Both the position numbers and the translations under genes were made by a program. 64,000 nucleotides of DNA, from the NCBI GenBank assembly GCA_029204225.1, contig MU831940.1:1-64000 (forward strand), in the 5' to 3' direction. The number at the start of each line of letters is the position of its first letter. Positions within the stretch are counted from its first letter, which is position 1. This DNA comes from Diphasiastrum complanatum (lineage: Eukaryota > Streptophyta > Lycopodiopsida > Lycopodiales > Lycopodiaceae). Shown here piece after piece: positions 1 to 13,179 of the stretch. The notes below the pieces were generated by a model. That model made no database searches, was not told the DNA's origin, and saw only the letters and a list, made by a program, of their open reading frames with translations.

Positions 1-544
1 CAAATCAGCATCCACACACAAATTGAGATGCAAACACCAATAGAACTTGATCAAACTTGAATGAAATGAAAAAGTACTGTTGTTGTCCGTACAAAACGAG
101 CAAGCTACTGTATTTCACACGTGTGGATCCAAAAATCGCAAATATAGATCATTCTACACATAGAATTGCAAGCAATCACCAAGATAGTGCACCAATGGAT
201 AGTAGAACCCAAGAGAACCATGTATAAGCATGAAATGAGATAGAGAAGAGAGAAGATTGCTCTGTCCACGAGTTACATCCTTTTATAACAGGTCCAAACC
301 CTATTTGGCCACTTGGCTTTCCCTCCAAAATGCTTTTGGGTCTAGATTCAATGTACCCAACTATTCAAATTGAATCTACTCAAACTCGCATTCTAACTTT
401 CCCACACTTTCGAAAAGTCTTTATTCAAATGAAATTTAATGAACTTTGAAAAGTCAATTATTAAGTCTAAAACAAGTTTCTGGCCTCAATATGCCAAATA
501 TGGGAATATTGCAAAATGTGATGAAACTAGTTGAATCTTTCACA
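1..544 (-). repeat. 3' LTR of Copia A copy 1 (partial)
   Basis: This stretch matches 4317-4878 along its length, so it is the second LTR of the element. It ends with the terminal ...TCTTTCACA on the plus strand, followed at once by a purine tract on the minus strand (545-558). About 88 bases of the LTR lie to the left of the window. Confidence 0.9.
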
Positions 545-779
545 CTCCCTCTTCAACTAGTTTTAGCATAGACTTTGATAATACTCCAAGTGAAGTCCTA
601 TGCTTCATAAACAAGTCTTTTCCCAATGCTCTGGTGAAGATATCAGCTACACATTCCCTTGAAGACTCATGTTGAAGCTCCACCTCCTTTGCAACGACTT
701 GCTCCCTCACAAAATGATATTGTATCTCAATATGTTTGCTCCTAGCATAGTTTTTGACAATAGAACTTTGATCCATCAT
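540..779 (-). pseudogene. Copia RNase H C-terminal fragment
   Basis: The minus-strand frame reads as the end of a Copia RNase H domain. The run SKHIEIQYHFVREQV is the usual (T/S)KHI-I-YHF-RE block, and ADIFTRALGKDLF is the usual ADI-TK-L-F block. It sits directly upstream of the 3' LTR, as expected. Nothing of the RT palm or the first part of RNase H precedes it, so it is a cut-off remnant of the family A polyprotein. Confidence 0.8.
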
Positions 780-789
780 AAGAATGATC

Positions 790-1505
790 TTCTTCCTAAG
801 AATAGATCTCCTTTAAATGATCATATAATGTTCAAAATAGAAACAACCATAATTGATATAGAGAATAGTGTCCACTTAGGATGCTTCACTATTTCTTACA
901 TCAATTTTACATATCAAGATGTAACTAGAACATGAAGAATCAAATAGAATGTAAATGAAATGATTCCACCATGCTTCCAACTCTGAACTCTCTGGAAAAA
1001 TATAGCAAACAAACAATAAATGTGAGTGATCAACTTTTGCTTGCATGTCTCCTCCTCCTTTGTCCTTTGTTGCCATGTATCCACCATGATACTCCATGAA
1101 TGAGCCTCCATCTTCATCTGGCCATAAGATGCCATCATACCTTGATGACATGACCATGAATGAGTGACATAATGAACCTCCAATATCTTCATTTCCATCA
1201 GCAAAACCATCCAAGAATGCTAGTACAAATCCAACATCAAAACAATGCTCACCAATGTAGCTAGTTTAACCATATCTTGACAATTTGCACACATCCACAT
1301 GAAAATGCTCAAACATGAGATAGAACAAATAAAGTAAACTTGAACAACACTTCCTTGCTGCTCCTTTGACCTTACTTGGGTCTTCAATATGCTGCAAAAA
1401 CATATCCATAACATCTTTGCCAATTACCTCTCCTTTGATGCTCTTGACTAGCTCCAAATTACCACCTTCCCTTTTGACTAGTTGAAGTGCTTTGAGATCA
1501 ACCTC
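790..1505. other. Unrecognised sequence occupying the RT position of Copia A copy 1
   Basis: Between the integrase/RT junction (about 1506) and the RNase H tail (779) there is about 700 bp without RT motifs. Short minus-strand frames are open (1266-1457, 876-1214), but none is a family I recognise. Copy 2 stops at about the same point of pol and offers no counterpart. It could be a capture during template switching or a later insertion. Confidence 0.5.
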
Positions 1506-3997
1506 TTAATCTTCAACTTGACCATCAAAGTCATTGAACAGACTTTGTTTTTCAGATCCATTACTTGATTTTACAGCAAGATAACATCCATCCACTTGCA
1601 TAGCTCCATGTACACAAGAAGATCCTCCAAAAGATGTTCCACACTTCATAAGAGATCGGCACTCAAGATCCATTGCTTGGATCCACTCCTCTTCTTTCCT
1701 TGCTTGATCGGTTAGGAAAGCAACATAATTTCCAGAAACTACTTGCTTACCCTTTTGATCATATGTGAACCTTGAAGGTACTTGTCTTTCTCTTGATGTT
1801 CTCCTTGGCTTTTGACTTGATGAATGTCCATCATCACCACCATCCAAAGTAAGATCCTTCTCATCAACATCAAGAATGTTACATCCATCCACTCTACCAT
1901 CAATCATGCTTGAAGACACCTTTGGAATGTTCCTCTCATAAAAAATGACATCTCTACCAACAATCACTTTGTTAGTAGAAAGAATGTAAACCTTGTAGGC
2001 TTTACTCACCTTACTATATCCAACAAAAATACCTCTTCTTGAAGATGGATCCTCCTTGATCCTATCATCAAGAGTAATGTTGACAAAGCATGTGCATCCA
2101 AGGTTATTAGAAAGTCGACACTCGGCCTCCTCTTAAATAACATCTCAAAAGGAGTCCTTCCATCCAAAATAGCACTCGGCCACCTATTGCACAAGAAATT
2201 GGCACAAAACAAAGCTTCATCCCAAAATGGTTTGTCAAGATTAGCACTTAATCTCATGGCTTTAGCACTTTCACATAAGGTCCTATTCTTCCATTCAGCC
2301 ACTCCATTTTGTTGTGGGGTCCTTGATGTTGTATACTCCCTCTTGATCCCATGCTCATCACAAAAGGCCTTGAGCTTGTTATATATGTACTCACCACCAT
2401 TGTCACCTCTCAAGCACTTGATCTTTGAGGAAAATTGGTTTTCTCTTGCATTCTTGAACTTGACAAAGACATCATACACTTTATCCTTGCTCTTTAGTAT
2501 ATAGATCCAACAAAATCTACTAAAATCATCAATGAAAGTTACATACATCTTAACTCCACTATTGCTAATTGTAGTAAATGCATGAATATTCGAATGTACA
2601 AGTTGAAAAGGCTTTGTATATCTAGAAATAGATCTAGTATAAGGTAGTCTATGTGACTTAGACAAAGCACAAGACTCAAAAACATGCTTGACATTACCTA
2701 AAGAACTTGGAAGACCAATCACAACCTTCTTCCTTGTCATTACCTCCAATGACTTCAAGTTGAGGTGTCTCATGCTTTTGTGCCAAACCTCTTGAATAGA
2801 AATTTGCTCCCTTGCAACACATCCAACTTCGTTAGCAATAACACAAGCATCAAGTTTGAACAACTTCCCTTGCCTTTTACCTTTTCCAATCAAGACATCC
2901 TTCATTTTGATCAAACAAGAATCTCCATCAAACTCCACCTTGAGGCCTTTACTTAGCATTTGACTCACACTAAGTAAATTCTTGGTAATAGATGGAATAG
3001 ACAAGACATCCTCCAAATGAACATTCCTATTTGTAGAGAGAGAAATAGGAATTGTGCCAATCCCTTTGATTGCACACTCACCGTCATTGGCCATGTAGAT
3101 CACCCTCTTGTCATCTCCATATGCCAACAAAGAAGTGAAGTACTCTTTGTGAAAGGTCATGTGTGAACTTGCTCCACTATCAATCCACCAAGGATCTAGA
3201 TCTCCATCATTAGCAAGCATACATGAAGACATCACAAAAGCATCATCATTTGCATCTTGAACATCCAAACTATCATCATGAAGAGTAAGATTACCTTGCT
3301 TGTCTCCTTGATATCTCTTCTTCTTGTAGCACTCACTTGCAAAGTGTCCTTTGATGCCACAATAGAAGCACTTGAGCTTTGATCTATCCTTCTTTTTGCC
3401 AGTTGAAGAAGCATGCACTTGATCTTGCCCTTTAGACCACTTACTTTTGGTTTTTCCCTTGAATTTGGACCTTGTGAACATAGCATCCTCTTGAAGTGTC
3501 GATGTAGATCCACCTCTTGCTTGAAGCCTATATTCCTCATTGATCAAGATCTCTTGAAGATGCATCAAACTTGGCAAAGTCTTTTGAATAGCAATACTTT
3601 GAACAATGTTAGCATGAGCATCCAACAAGCCATTAAGAATCACTTGAATAAGCTCTTATTCCTTAATGCTTTCATCTATGCAAGCTAACTTATCATTAAA
3701 TGCTTTCATTCTCAAAACAAAAGTACTTGGACTTTCTTCATTTCTTTGCAAACAAGAAAAGATTTGCCTTCTTAGAGTCAATACTCTAGAAGTAGACTTG
3801 GATTCTTAAAGCTTCTTCAATAAATTCCAAGCTTCCAAAGATGATGTGCACTTACCAACTTCCTTGAGAAGTGCATTGGTAGCATTCATCTTTATCATGT
3901 GTAGAGCCTTCTTGTCCCTCTTGTCATACTTCAATTGATCTTGTTGTGTTGCTGGTCTCTCCTCCAAACCTACAACAATATCCAAAACATCATTCAT
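1506..3997 (-). pseudogene. Copia A copy 1 gag-protease-integrase, degenerate
   Basis: Read from 3997 down: a Gag segment (3806-3997), then after stops a long frame (3643-2006) with a CX2CX4HX4C zinc knuckle (3329-3370, CFYCGIKGHFASEC), an aspartic protease motif (WIDSGASSH, about 3160-3190), a GAG-pre-integrase segment and the integrase core. A shift near 2110 moves the frame into 1506-2009, which carries the GYSKAYKVYI block and the first residues before RT (EEWIQAMDLE). In the integrase the position normally Asp (HSD) reads HSN, while the second Asp (RGDNGGEY) and the Glu (NGVAE) remain. The element makes no complete polyprotein. Its nearest relative here is copy 2 (7386-9840). Confidence 0.85.
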
Positions 3998-4216
3998 CTC
4001 AAGAAGTGACTACATCCTCACTTTCCACAATGAATAGCTACTTGAGGAATTGATCAAGTATATTGACCTATTTAGTGTTTAGATCTACAAAAGATACAAT
4101 CTACAAAAGCAAAAAATCCGATTTTGGTGTAGAATCCTCTCTAGCATGCTCTAGACTTGATATCTTCACCAAATCATTGATAGATCTGATTTCCTCCTTC
4201 ATAACCTGAAACACAA

Positions 4217-4228
4217 GCTCTGATACCA
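4217..4228 (-). promoter_or_regulatory. Primer-binding site (initiator tRNA-Met type), Copia A copy 1
   Basis: The minus strand reads TGGTATCAGAGC immediately inside the 5' LTR. This is the standard complement of the initiator Met-tRNA 3' end used by Copia elements to prime minus-strand DNA synthesis. Confidence 0.9.
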
Positions 4229-4878
4229 TGTGAGAGATTTCAGATCCTTAAGATCCAATCTACTTAAATGATCTTTGGTTAGAAAGAGAAATACACTACC
4301 AATCTCACCAAAGTAGAAAAATCAGCATCTACACACAAATTGAGATGCAAACACCAATAGAACTTGATCAAACTTGAACGAAATGAAAAATTACTATTGC
4401 TGTCCATGCAAAACCAGCAAGCTACTCTATTTCACATATGTGGATCCAAAAATAGCAAATATAAATCATTCTACACATAGAATTGCAAGCAATCACCAAG
4501 ATAGTGCACCAATGGATAGTAGAACCCAAGAGAACCATGTATAAGCATGAAATGAGATAGAGAAGAGAGAAGATTGCTCTCTCCATGAGTTACATCCTTT
4601 TATGGTAGGTCCAAACCCTATTTGGTCACTTGGCTTTCCCTCCAAAATGCTAACCCTACTAATTTTGGGTCTAGATTCAATTTACCCAACTATTCAAATT
4701 GAATCTACTCAAACTCACATTCTAACTTTCCCACACTTTCAAGAAGTCTTTATTCAAATGAAATTTAGACTAATGAACTTTGAAAAGTCAACCTCTAAGT
4801 TTAAAACAAGTTTTTGGCCTCAATATGCCAAATATGAAAATATTGCAAAATGTGATGAAACTAGTTGAATCTTTCACA
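4229..4878 (-). repeat. 5' LTR of Copia A copy 1
   Basis: A complete LTR of about 650 bp. On the minus strand it starts TGTGAAAGATTCAACTAG and ends ...ATCTCTCACA, so it has the usual TG...CA ends with a short inverted repeat. It matches 1-544 and, in the opposite orientation, 6134-6784. The flank beyond 4878 reads tatct. The partner target duplication is outside the window. Confidence 0.9.
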
Positions 4879-6133
4879 TATCTTTCAACTTATAAGTTGG
4901 CCATGTGGAGCGAATCTCATATAAATATAACAATGAAATTTGATTTTTCATACAAGTTTGATTGGGTGTAGCTTTCAATCCTCAAATTTCTATGTAAGAC
5001 GCCCTTGTGAATGGATTACTTTCACTCCTCAGTGTAAGGTGCCCCAGTGGATGGAATCTTATATATATTTGAATAGTCATAGATTTCAACCCTCCATATA
5101 AGGTGCCCTTGTGGATGGAAGATTGAATCGTGAAGGCAAAAAGGCAATAAAATATGGCCTTAGCCTAATAGCAAGCTACCACATAGCCATCACTAGATAT
5201 TCTAGTGGTCGATTCATTTAGAAATGATAATCCATCGTGAAAAGCATGGTCATCAATTTGCACACTTCTATAAATCTTTCTTGTATCTTCATAAATTCCT
5301 CCTCAATGGCCAAGTTGGCCTCATATGCCCTGCTCTCAGACATGACTGACTACAGTGCATCACTGCCACTAAGCCAGTTACCTTCATCTTTAAAATCAAT
5401 ACTGGGCATCAGATCATCAGATTTGAGGTTCTATAAATTCCAAAAATTTGCAACAAATCTTGAGGCTGTCCGAATCCGACGACCTCATCACAACGTGTTT
5501 TGCGATGCCTACGATGAACAAAAATGAAATTAATCCTGTGATTTTATATATTACAGATCACGTCAGAAATCTCGGTGGTGCTGTATTGATATTCCAAAAG
5601 CAAATTCAAATAATCATAAAATAGTGATTCAATGGTTGCCTCAATGATCATTTATATGGCTATCACGGACATGTAATCTAATTTATTATTTTGTACAGAT
5701 TTCAGTTATACTGAATTTGATAATTTTATAAGATCTTGACATGCTTTTCAATATCTAATCTAAATTGATCTACTTTATTGTCTTATACATGGAGCCTACC
5801 TAGCTATTGATCCATTCATTGATAGATTCATCTATAGATTCATATGCAATTATCTTCCGTCCAATCGATCAAGATTTATCTCTATCTATCTATCCATCTA
5901 TTATATATTTATTGTGACAATGATTTATGACAATACTATTCTACCATCTCACTACAATAGTCGAGAGGTTTTCTGACTCTATTATTGAGGCTTTTCTAAA
6001 GAAATTTCTTTTAAAAAAAATACTAGAGACCTCAGTATACACATCGATTTATACCTTAACCTCGTTAATTACATTGGTTCCCGAGCTATCCCCATCTAGA
6101 GAATGTATTTGTCGAGGGATATATCAAGGGACC
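4879..6133. other. Spacer between the two Copia A copies; no gene seen
   Basis: AT-rich sequence with no recognisable coding region. Between about 4990 and 5120 a degenerate phrase containing AAGGTGCCC...GTGGATGGA recurs three times, which looks like decayed tandem repeats. Around 5780-5900 there are short ATCT/ATTCAT-rich runs. Short open frames here have no recognisable motifs. Confidence 0.5.
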
Positions 6134-6784
6134 TGTGAAAGATTCAACTAGATTGATCATATTAAATTTTGTTATATTTCCGTATTTGGCAAATTGAGGC
6201 CAACTTTGTTTTAGACTTAGAGTTTGACTTTTCAAAGTTCATTAGTCTAAATTTCATTTTAATAAACACTTTTTGAAAGTGTGGGAAAGTTAGAAGTTGA
6301 GTTTGAGTAGATTCAAATTTGAATGTTGGGTACATTGAATCTAGACCCAAAAATAGTGGGGTTAGCATTTTGGTGGGAAAGCCAGTGGCCAAATAGGGTT
6401 TGGACCTGTTATAATAGGATGTAACTCGTGGAGAGACATATCTTCTCTCTTATCTATCTCATTTCATGCTTATACACGGTCCTTTGGTGCTACTATCCAT
6501 TGGTGCACTATACTTGTGATTGCATGCAATTCTATGTGTAGAATGATCTATATTTGTTATTTTTGGATCCACACATGTGAAATATAGTTTCTTGCTAGTT
6601 TTGTATAGATAGCAACAGTACTTTATCTTTTGATTCATGTTTGATCAAGTTCTATTAGAGTTTGCATCTCATTTTGTGTGTAGATGCTGATTTTTCTACA
6701 TCGGTGAGATTGGTAGAGTAGCTTCTTTTGTAATCCAAGATCTTTTTTGTGCGTTGGATCATCAATGATCTAAAATCCTTCACG
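6134..6784 (+). repeat. 5' LTR of Copia A copy 2
   Basis: Starts TGTGAAAGATTCAACTAG, identical to the outer end of copy 1's LTR. It runs about 650 bp to a primer-binding site at 6785. The end reads ...CCTTCACG instead of ...CA, a terminal substitution. No matching 3' LTR is found downstream, so the element is truncated. Confidence 0.9.
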
Positions 6785-6796
6785 TGGTATCAGAGC
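6785..6796 (+). promoter_or_regulatory. Primer-binding site (initiator tRNA-Met type), Copia A copy 2
   Basis: TGGTATCAGAGC directly follows the 5' LTR, the same primer site as in copy 1 and in the Copia element at 48759. Confidence 0.9.
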
Positions 6797-7385
6797 TTGT
6801 GTTTCAGGTTATGAAGGAGGAAATCATATCTTTCAATGATTTGGTGAAGATATCAAGGCTAGAGCATGCTAGAGAGGATTTTACACCAAAATCGAGTTTT
6901 TTGCTTTTGTAGATTGAATCTTTTGTAGATGAAAACCCTATATAGGTCTATAAACTTGATCAATTTTGATTTTTGATTTCACATACTGGATTTGGCCAAT
7001 TTTTGGATCATTGGATCAGCCTAGGTGGTGGCTAATGGATTGCATATCAAATTTTCAACGTTTGCATGTAGATTTGGAATAGTCAATTTTTTGTGATTTT
7101 GTCAAAACCCTAATTTTGATTGGATCTCTAGATAGTGAGGTTGCTAAATCTCATTTGAGTGTGTTTCAATCTTAGGAAGTGGCAAAAGTCATTAGATTGA
7201 GGATAGATCATAGGTTGATCAAGATTCCATGATTCTATGTGTTGATTTGCTTAGTATAAGTGCTACAAGAGAATTGTTGAGATATTTTCAAATCTTTGTG
7301 ATTTCTTTTGAAGACATTTGTTATTTTTCAAAGGAGTGCTTTGTACATTAAAACAGGTTGAAAAAGAAGATCAGGTCATTGCTAC

Positions 7386-9840
7386 ATGGCAACCTCAAGT
7401 GGAGTCATGTTGGAAGCCAATGATAGGCTTACCTCAAGTAACTATTCATTGTGGATGATGTTTTGGATATTGTTGTAAGTTGAAGGAGAGACCAGCAACA
7501 CAACAAGATCAAATGAAGTATGATAAGAGGGCCAAAAGGGCTCTACACATTATCAAGATGAATGGTACTAATGAGCTTCTCAAGGAAGTTGGTAAGTGTA
7601 CTTCATCTAAGGACGCTTGGGATTCATTGAAGAAGCTTTATGAATCCAAGTCTATTTCTACAGTGTTGACTCTAAGAAGGAAAAAATTTTCTTGTTTGCA
7701 AAAGAATGAAGAAAGTCCAAGTACTTTTGTTTTGAGGATGAAAGCATTGAATGATGAGTTGGCTTGCATTGATGAGAGCATTAAAGAAGGAGAGCTTGTT
7801 CAAGTGATTCTTGATGGATTGTTGGATGCTCATGCTAACATTGTTCAAAGTATTGCTATTCAAAAGACTTTGCCAAGTTTGATGGATCTTCAAGAGATCT
7901 TGATCAATGAAGAATATAGGCTTCAAGCAAGAGGTGGATCTACATCAACACTTCAAGAGGAGGCTATATTTACAAAGGGCAAATTCAAGGGCAAAACCAA
8001 AAGTAAGTTGTCTAAAGGGCAAGATCAAGTGGATGCTTCTTCAAGTGGCAAAAAGAAGGATAGATCAAAGCTCAAATGCTTCTATTGTGGCATTCAAGGA
8101 CACTTTGCAAGTGAGTGCGACAAGAAGCAGAGAGATCAAGGAGACAAGCAAGGTAATCTTACTCTTGATGATGATGGTTTGGATGTTCAAGATGCAAATG
8201 ATGATGCTTTTGTGATGTCTTTATGTATGCTTGCTAATGATGGAGATCTAGAATCTTGGTGGATTGATAGTGGAGCAAATTCACACATGACCTTTCACAA
8301 AGAGTACTTCACTTCTTTGTTGGCATATGGAGATGACAAGAGGGTGATCTACACGGCCAATGATGGTGAGAGTGCAATCAAAGGGATTGGCACAATTCCT
8401 ATTTCTCTCTCTACAAATAGGAATGTTCATTTGGAGGATGTCTTGTTTATTCCATCTATTACCAAGAATTTACTTAGTGTGAGTCAAATGCTAAGTAAAG
8501 GCATCAAGGTGGAGTTTGATGGAGATGCTTGTTTGATCAAAAGGAAGGATGTCTTGATTGGAAAAGGTAAAAGGCAAGGGAAGTTGTTCAAACTTGATGC
8601 TTGTGTTATTGCTAACCAAGTTGGATGTGTTGCAAGGGAGCAAATTTCTATTCAAGAGGTTTGGCACAAAGGATGGGACACCTCAACTTCAAGTCATTGG
8701 AGGTAATGGCAAGGAAGAAGGTTGTGATTGGTCTTCCAAGTTCCTTAAGTACTGTCAAGCATGTTTGTGAGTCTTCTGCTTTGTCTAAGTCACATAGACT
8801 ACCTTATACTAGATCTACAAAGCCTTTTCAACTTGTACATTCGAATATTCATGCATTTACTACAATTAGCAATAGTGGAGCTAAGATGTATGTAACTTTC
8901 ATTGATGATTTTAGTAGATTTTGTTGGATCTATCTACTAAAGAGCAAGGATGAAGTGTATGATGTCTTTATCAAGTCCAAGAATGCAATGGAGAACCAAT
9001 TTTCCACAAGGATCAAGTGCTTAAGGAGTGACAATGGTGGTGAGTACATATCTACCAAGTTCAAGGACTTTTGTGATGAGCATGGGATCAAGAGGGAGTA
9101 TACAACATCAAGGACCCCACAACAAAATGGTGTGGCTAAAAGGAAGAATAAGACTTTATGTGAAAGTGCTAAAGCCATGAGGTTAAGGGCTAATCTTGAC
9201 AAACCATTTTGCGATCAAGCTTTGTTGTGTGCCAATTTCTTGTGCAATAGGTGGCCGAGTGCTATTTTGGATGGAAGGACACCCTTTGAGATGCTATTCA
9301 AGAGGAGGCCGAGTGTCAACTTTCTAAGAACCTTTGGATGCACATGCTATGTCAACATTACTCTTGATGATAGGACCAAGGAGGATCTATCTTCAAGAAG
9401 GGGTATTTTTGTTGGATATAAAGCCTACAAGGTTTACATTCCTTCTACTAAAAAAGTGATTGTTGGTAGAGATGTCATCTTTGATGAGGGGAACATTCCA
9501 AAAGTGTTTTCAAGCATGATTGATAAAGGTGTGGATGGATCTAACATTCTTGATGTTGATGTTAAGGATCCTACTTTGGATGGTGATGATGATGGACCTT
9601 CGTCAAGTCAAAAGCCACGGAGAACATCAAGGGAAAGACAAGTACCTTCAAGGCTCACATATGATGAAAAGGGTAAGCAAGTAGTTTCTGGAAATTATGC
9701 TACTTTCCTAACCTCTTTTGATGAACGTACAAGTGTAGATGAAGCAAGGAAAGAAGAGGAGTGGATTCAAGCAATGGATCTTGAGTATCAAGCTCTGATG
9801 AAGAATGGCACAAGATTGGTGGAGTTGCCTAAGGATGTTT
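7386..9840 (+). pseudogene. Copia A copy 2 gag-protease-integrase, 3'-truncated
   Basis: Gag probably starts at 7386 (MATSSG...), shifts frame near 7470 and continues to 8706. It has a UBN2-type Gag, a zinc knuckle at 8077-8118 (CFYCGIQGHFASEC) and a protease motif WIDSGANSH near 8266. A frameshift near 8675 leads into 8625-9920 with the integrase. The integrase core shows HSN in place of the usual HSD and NGVAK in place of NGVAE, so two of three catalytic acids are lost; the middle RSDNGGEY is intact. Pol stops just after the linker before RT (EEWIQAMDLE, LMKNGT). RT, RNase H and the 3' LTR are absent. It is the same family as the minus-strand element at 1-4878. Confidence 0.85.
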
Positions 9841-9997
9841 ACAGATCCCCTGCTCTAGAGGATCAGTTGGCTTTTTGGTTTCTTTTCTTGTTCTGGTTCT
9901 TTCTTCTTGTTCCAAAATAGTTTCGAGGTTGGTTCTGCCTGTTATTAGGCCTCTTGGGCATTTATTAGATGTTTTCTTGTTATTGCAATGCCAAACA
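9841..9997. other. Junction of truncated Copia A with unrelated DNA
   Basis: After about 9835 the match to Copia pol ends and a pyrimidine-rich segment follows (TTCTTTTCTTGTTCTGG). The open frame that continues to 9920 is a read-through into this flank, not part of pol. The last 30 bp pair weakly with the sequence beyond the hairpin at 9998-10131. Confidence 0.45.
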
Positions 9998-10131
9998 GTG
10001 CAAGAGTGACAAACCTGGGTGTTTTCTGACAGGCAGGACAATACCACAATGTTAATCAGGCAGAAGGGACTGATTATCATTATAGTATTGTCCTACCTGT
10101 CAAAAGACACTCAAGTTTGTCACTCTTGCAC
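9998..10131. ncRNA. Candidate foldback RNA, miRNA-precursor-like or MITE-derived
   Basis: Two arms of 49 bases, 9998-10046 and 10083-10131, are inverted copies separated by a 36-base loop. I count six differences, all transitions; as RNA, four would be C-A mismatches and two G-U wobbles. There are no bulges, and weaker pairing continues for about 25 bases beyond the base of the stem. Size and shape fit a plant miRNA or proto-miRNA precursor, but also a small MITE. I do not recognise a known miRNA family. The transcribed strand is unknown. Confidence 0.5.
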
Positions 10132-12252
<2,121 letters not shown>

Positions 12253-12258
12253 CCCCCC

Positions 12259-13179
12259 ACCCCCAAAATCTGTTGGTGGGGATGTTGTTGCTGGTATTTG
12301 TTCATGCTCAAGATTGGATCGACGTGTGGAGCACGCAATTGAAATACGTTGAACATGCGACTGGACTAAAGATAGAACAAATTTTAACTAAATTTGTTTC
12401 GATCCTGTTGTAGTTGACTCGAAAGTGAATATGATGATGAGATACAAGAATCAACTCGAAAGTGACAAGGATTTCTCAAATTTTCAGTATGCTCAAAGAT
12501 CCTAAAACGTTGTACAAGGTGTGCTGAAGATGGATAGATAAATGACAATGTGTTTTTGATATGCTGCACACGGAAGACTCTCGTGCAATAGCTATTTCTC
12601 ATGCAAAAATCAATCGCACAAAATAGGTGAAGAGAAACAAGGAAATAAACAAACTGTACAGAGAGTGAGAACTGTATAGCACTTGTCAAACAAAACTTGC
12701 ATTCATCAGCATTGATAATTTACCTTGATAGTTGCAATATTCCATTGTTTGTATAGTAATGAGACTTACTCTGACATGCCCTTTTCAAAACAAGGCAGGG
12801 TTGGTGACACTAAAATCTACCATTCATGATAGCAGATGTTGTAAGATATATCTTGAGATGCAGGTATGGTTGAGGTACTATGTCCTGAGTACCTCTCTAA
12901 GCAAGAGATTCAGAACTAAATTTCTATCTGGATTTTTGATTTCTAGATTTATTGTGTATTGGCACATTGGAAATCTTATCAGCATGTGGAAAGACAAATA
13001 GATTTGAGGTTGTAGAAGGGGAGAAAAACTCACGTAACAATTCCAACAATATATTTATTGACATTAATCGGTTACTAACATTCATAAATTTTTACAGTAT
13101 TACAAATGAGAATGTCAATAACAAGTTGATAGTTGTTTCTCAAGTTCGATGAGTCTTAAATTATAAAAGGACAAAAAAT
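12259..13179. other. Flank between the CT array and the transposase-like relic; no gene seen
   Basis: AT-rich sequence. The frames at 12384-12689 (minus) and 12732-13152 (plus) carry no recognisable motif. This may be the left end of the element at 13.2-19.1 kb, but I found no terminal repeat to mark it. Confidence 0.35.

Larger units (their letters stand above)
1..4878 (-). mobile_element. Ty1/Copia LTR retrotransposon, family A copy 1, internally deleted
   Basis: A Copia element on the minus strand, seen from inside its 3' LTR (cut by the window edge) to the outer end of its 5' LTR at 4878. The two LTRs (1-544 and 4229-4878) align throughout, with scattered substitutions. A primer-binding site lies inside the 5' LTR and a purine tract (AAGAGGGAG on the minus strand) lies inside the 3' LTR. 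The internal region holds gag, protease and integrase, then an unrelated stretch of about 700 bp where RT should be, then only the RNase H tail. Frameshifts and stops break the frame, so it is not autonomous. A second copy of the family lies at 6134-9840 on the other strand. Confidence 0.9.

Noticed and set aside
2187-2956. Plus-strand open frames over the Copia A copy 1 pol
   Set aside because: Antisense shadows of the gag-pol frame, without motifs of their own.
4217-4228. A tRNA gene near the Met-tRNA-like sequences
   Set aside because: Only the 12-base primer-binding complement is present at 4217, 6785 and 48759. No cloverleaf sequence was found.
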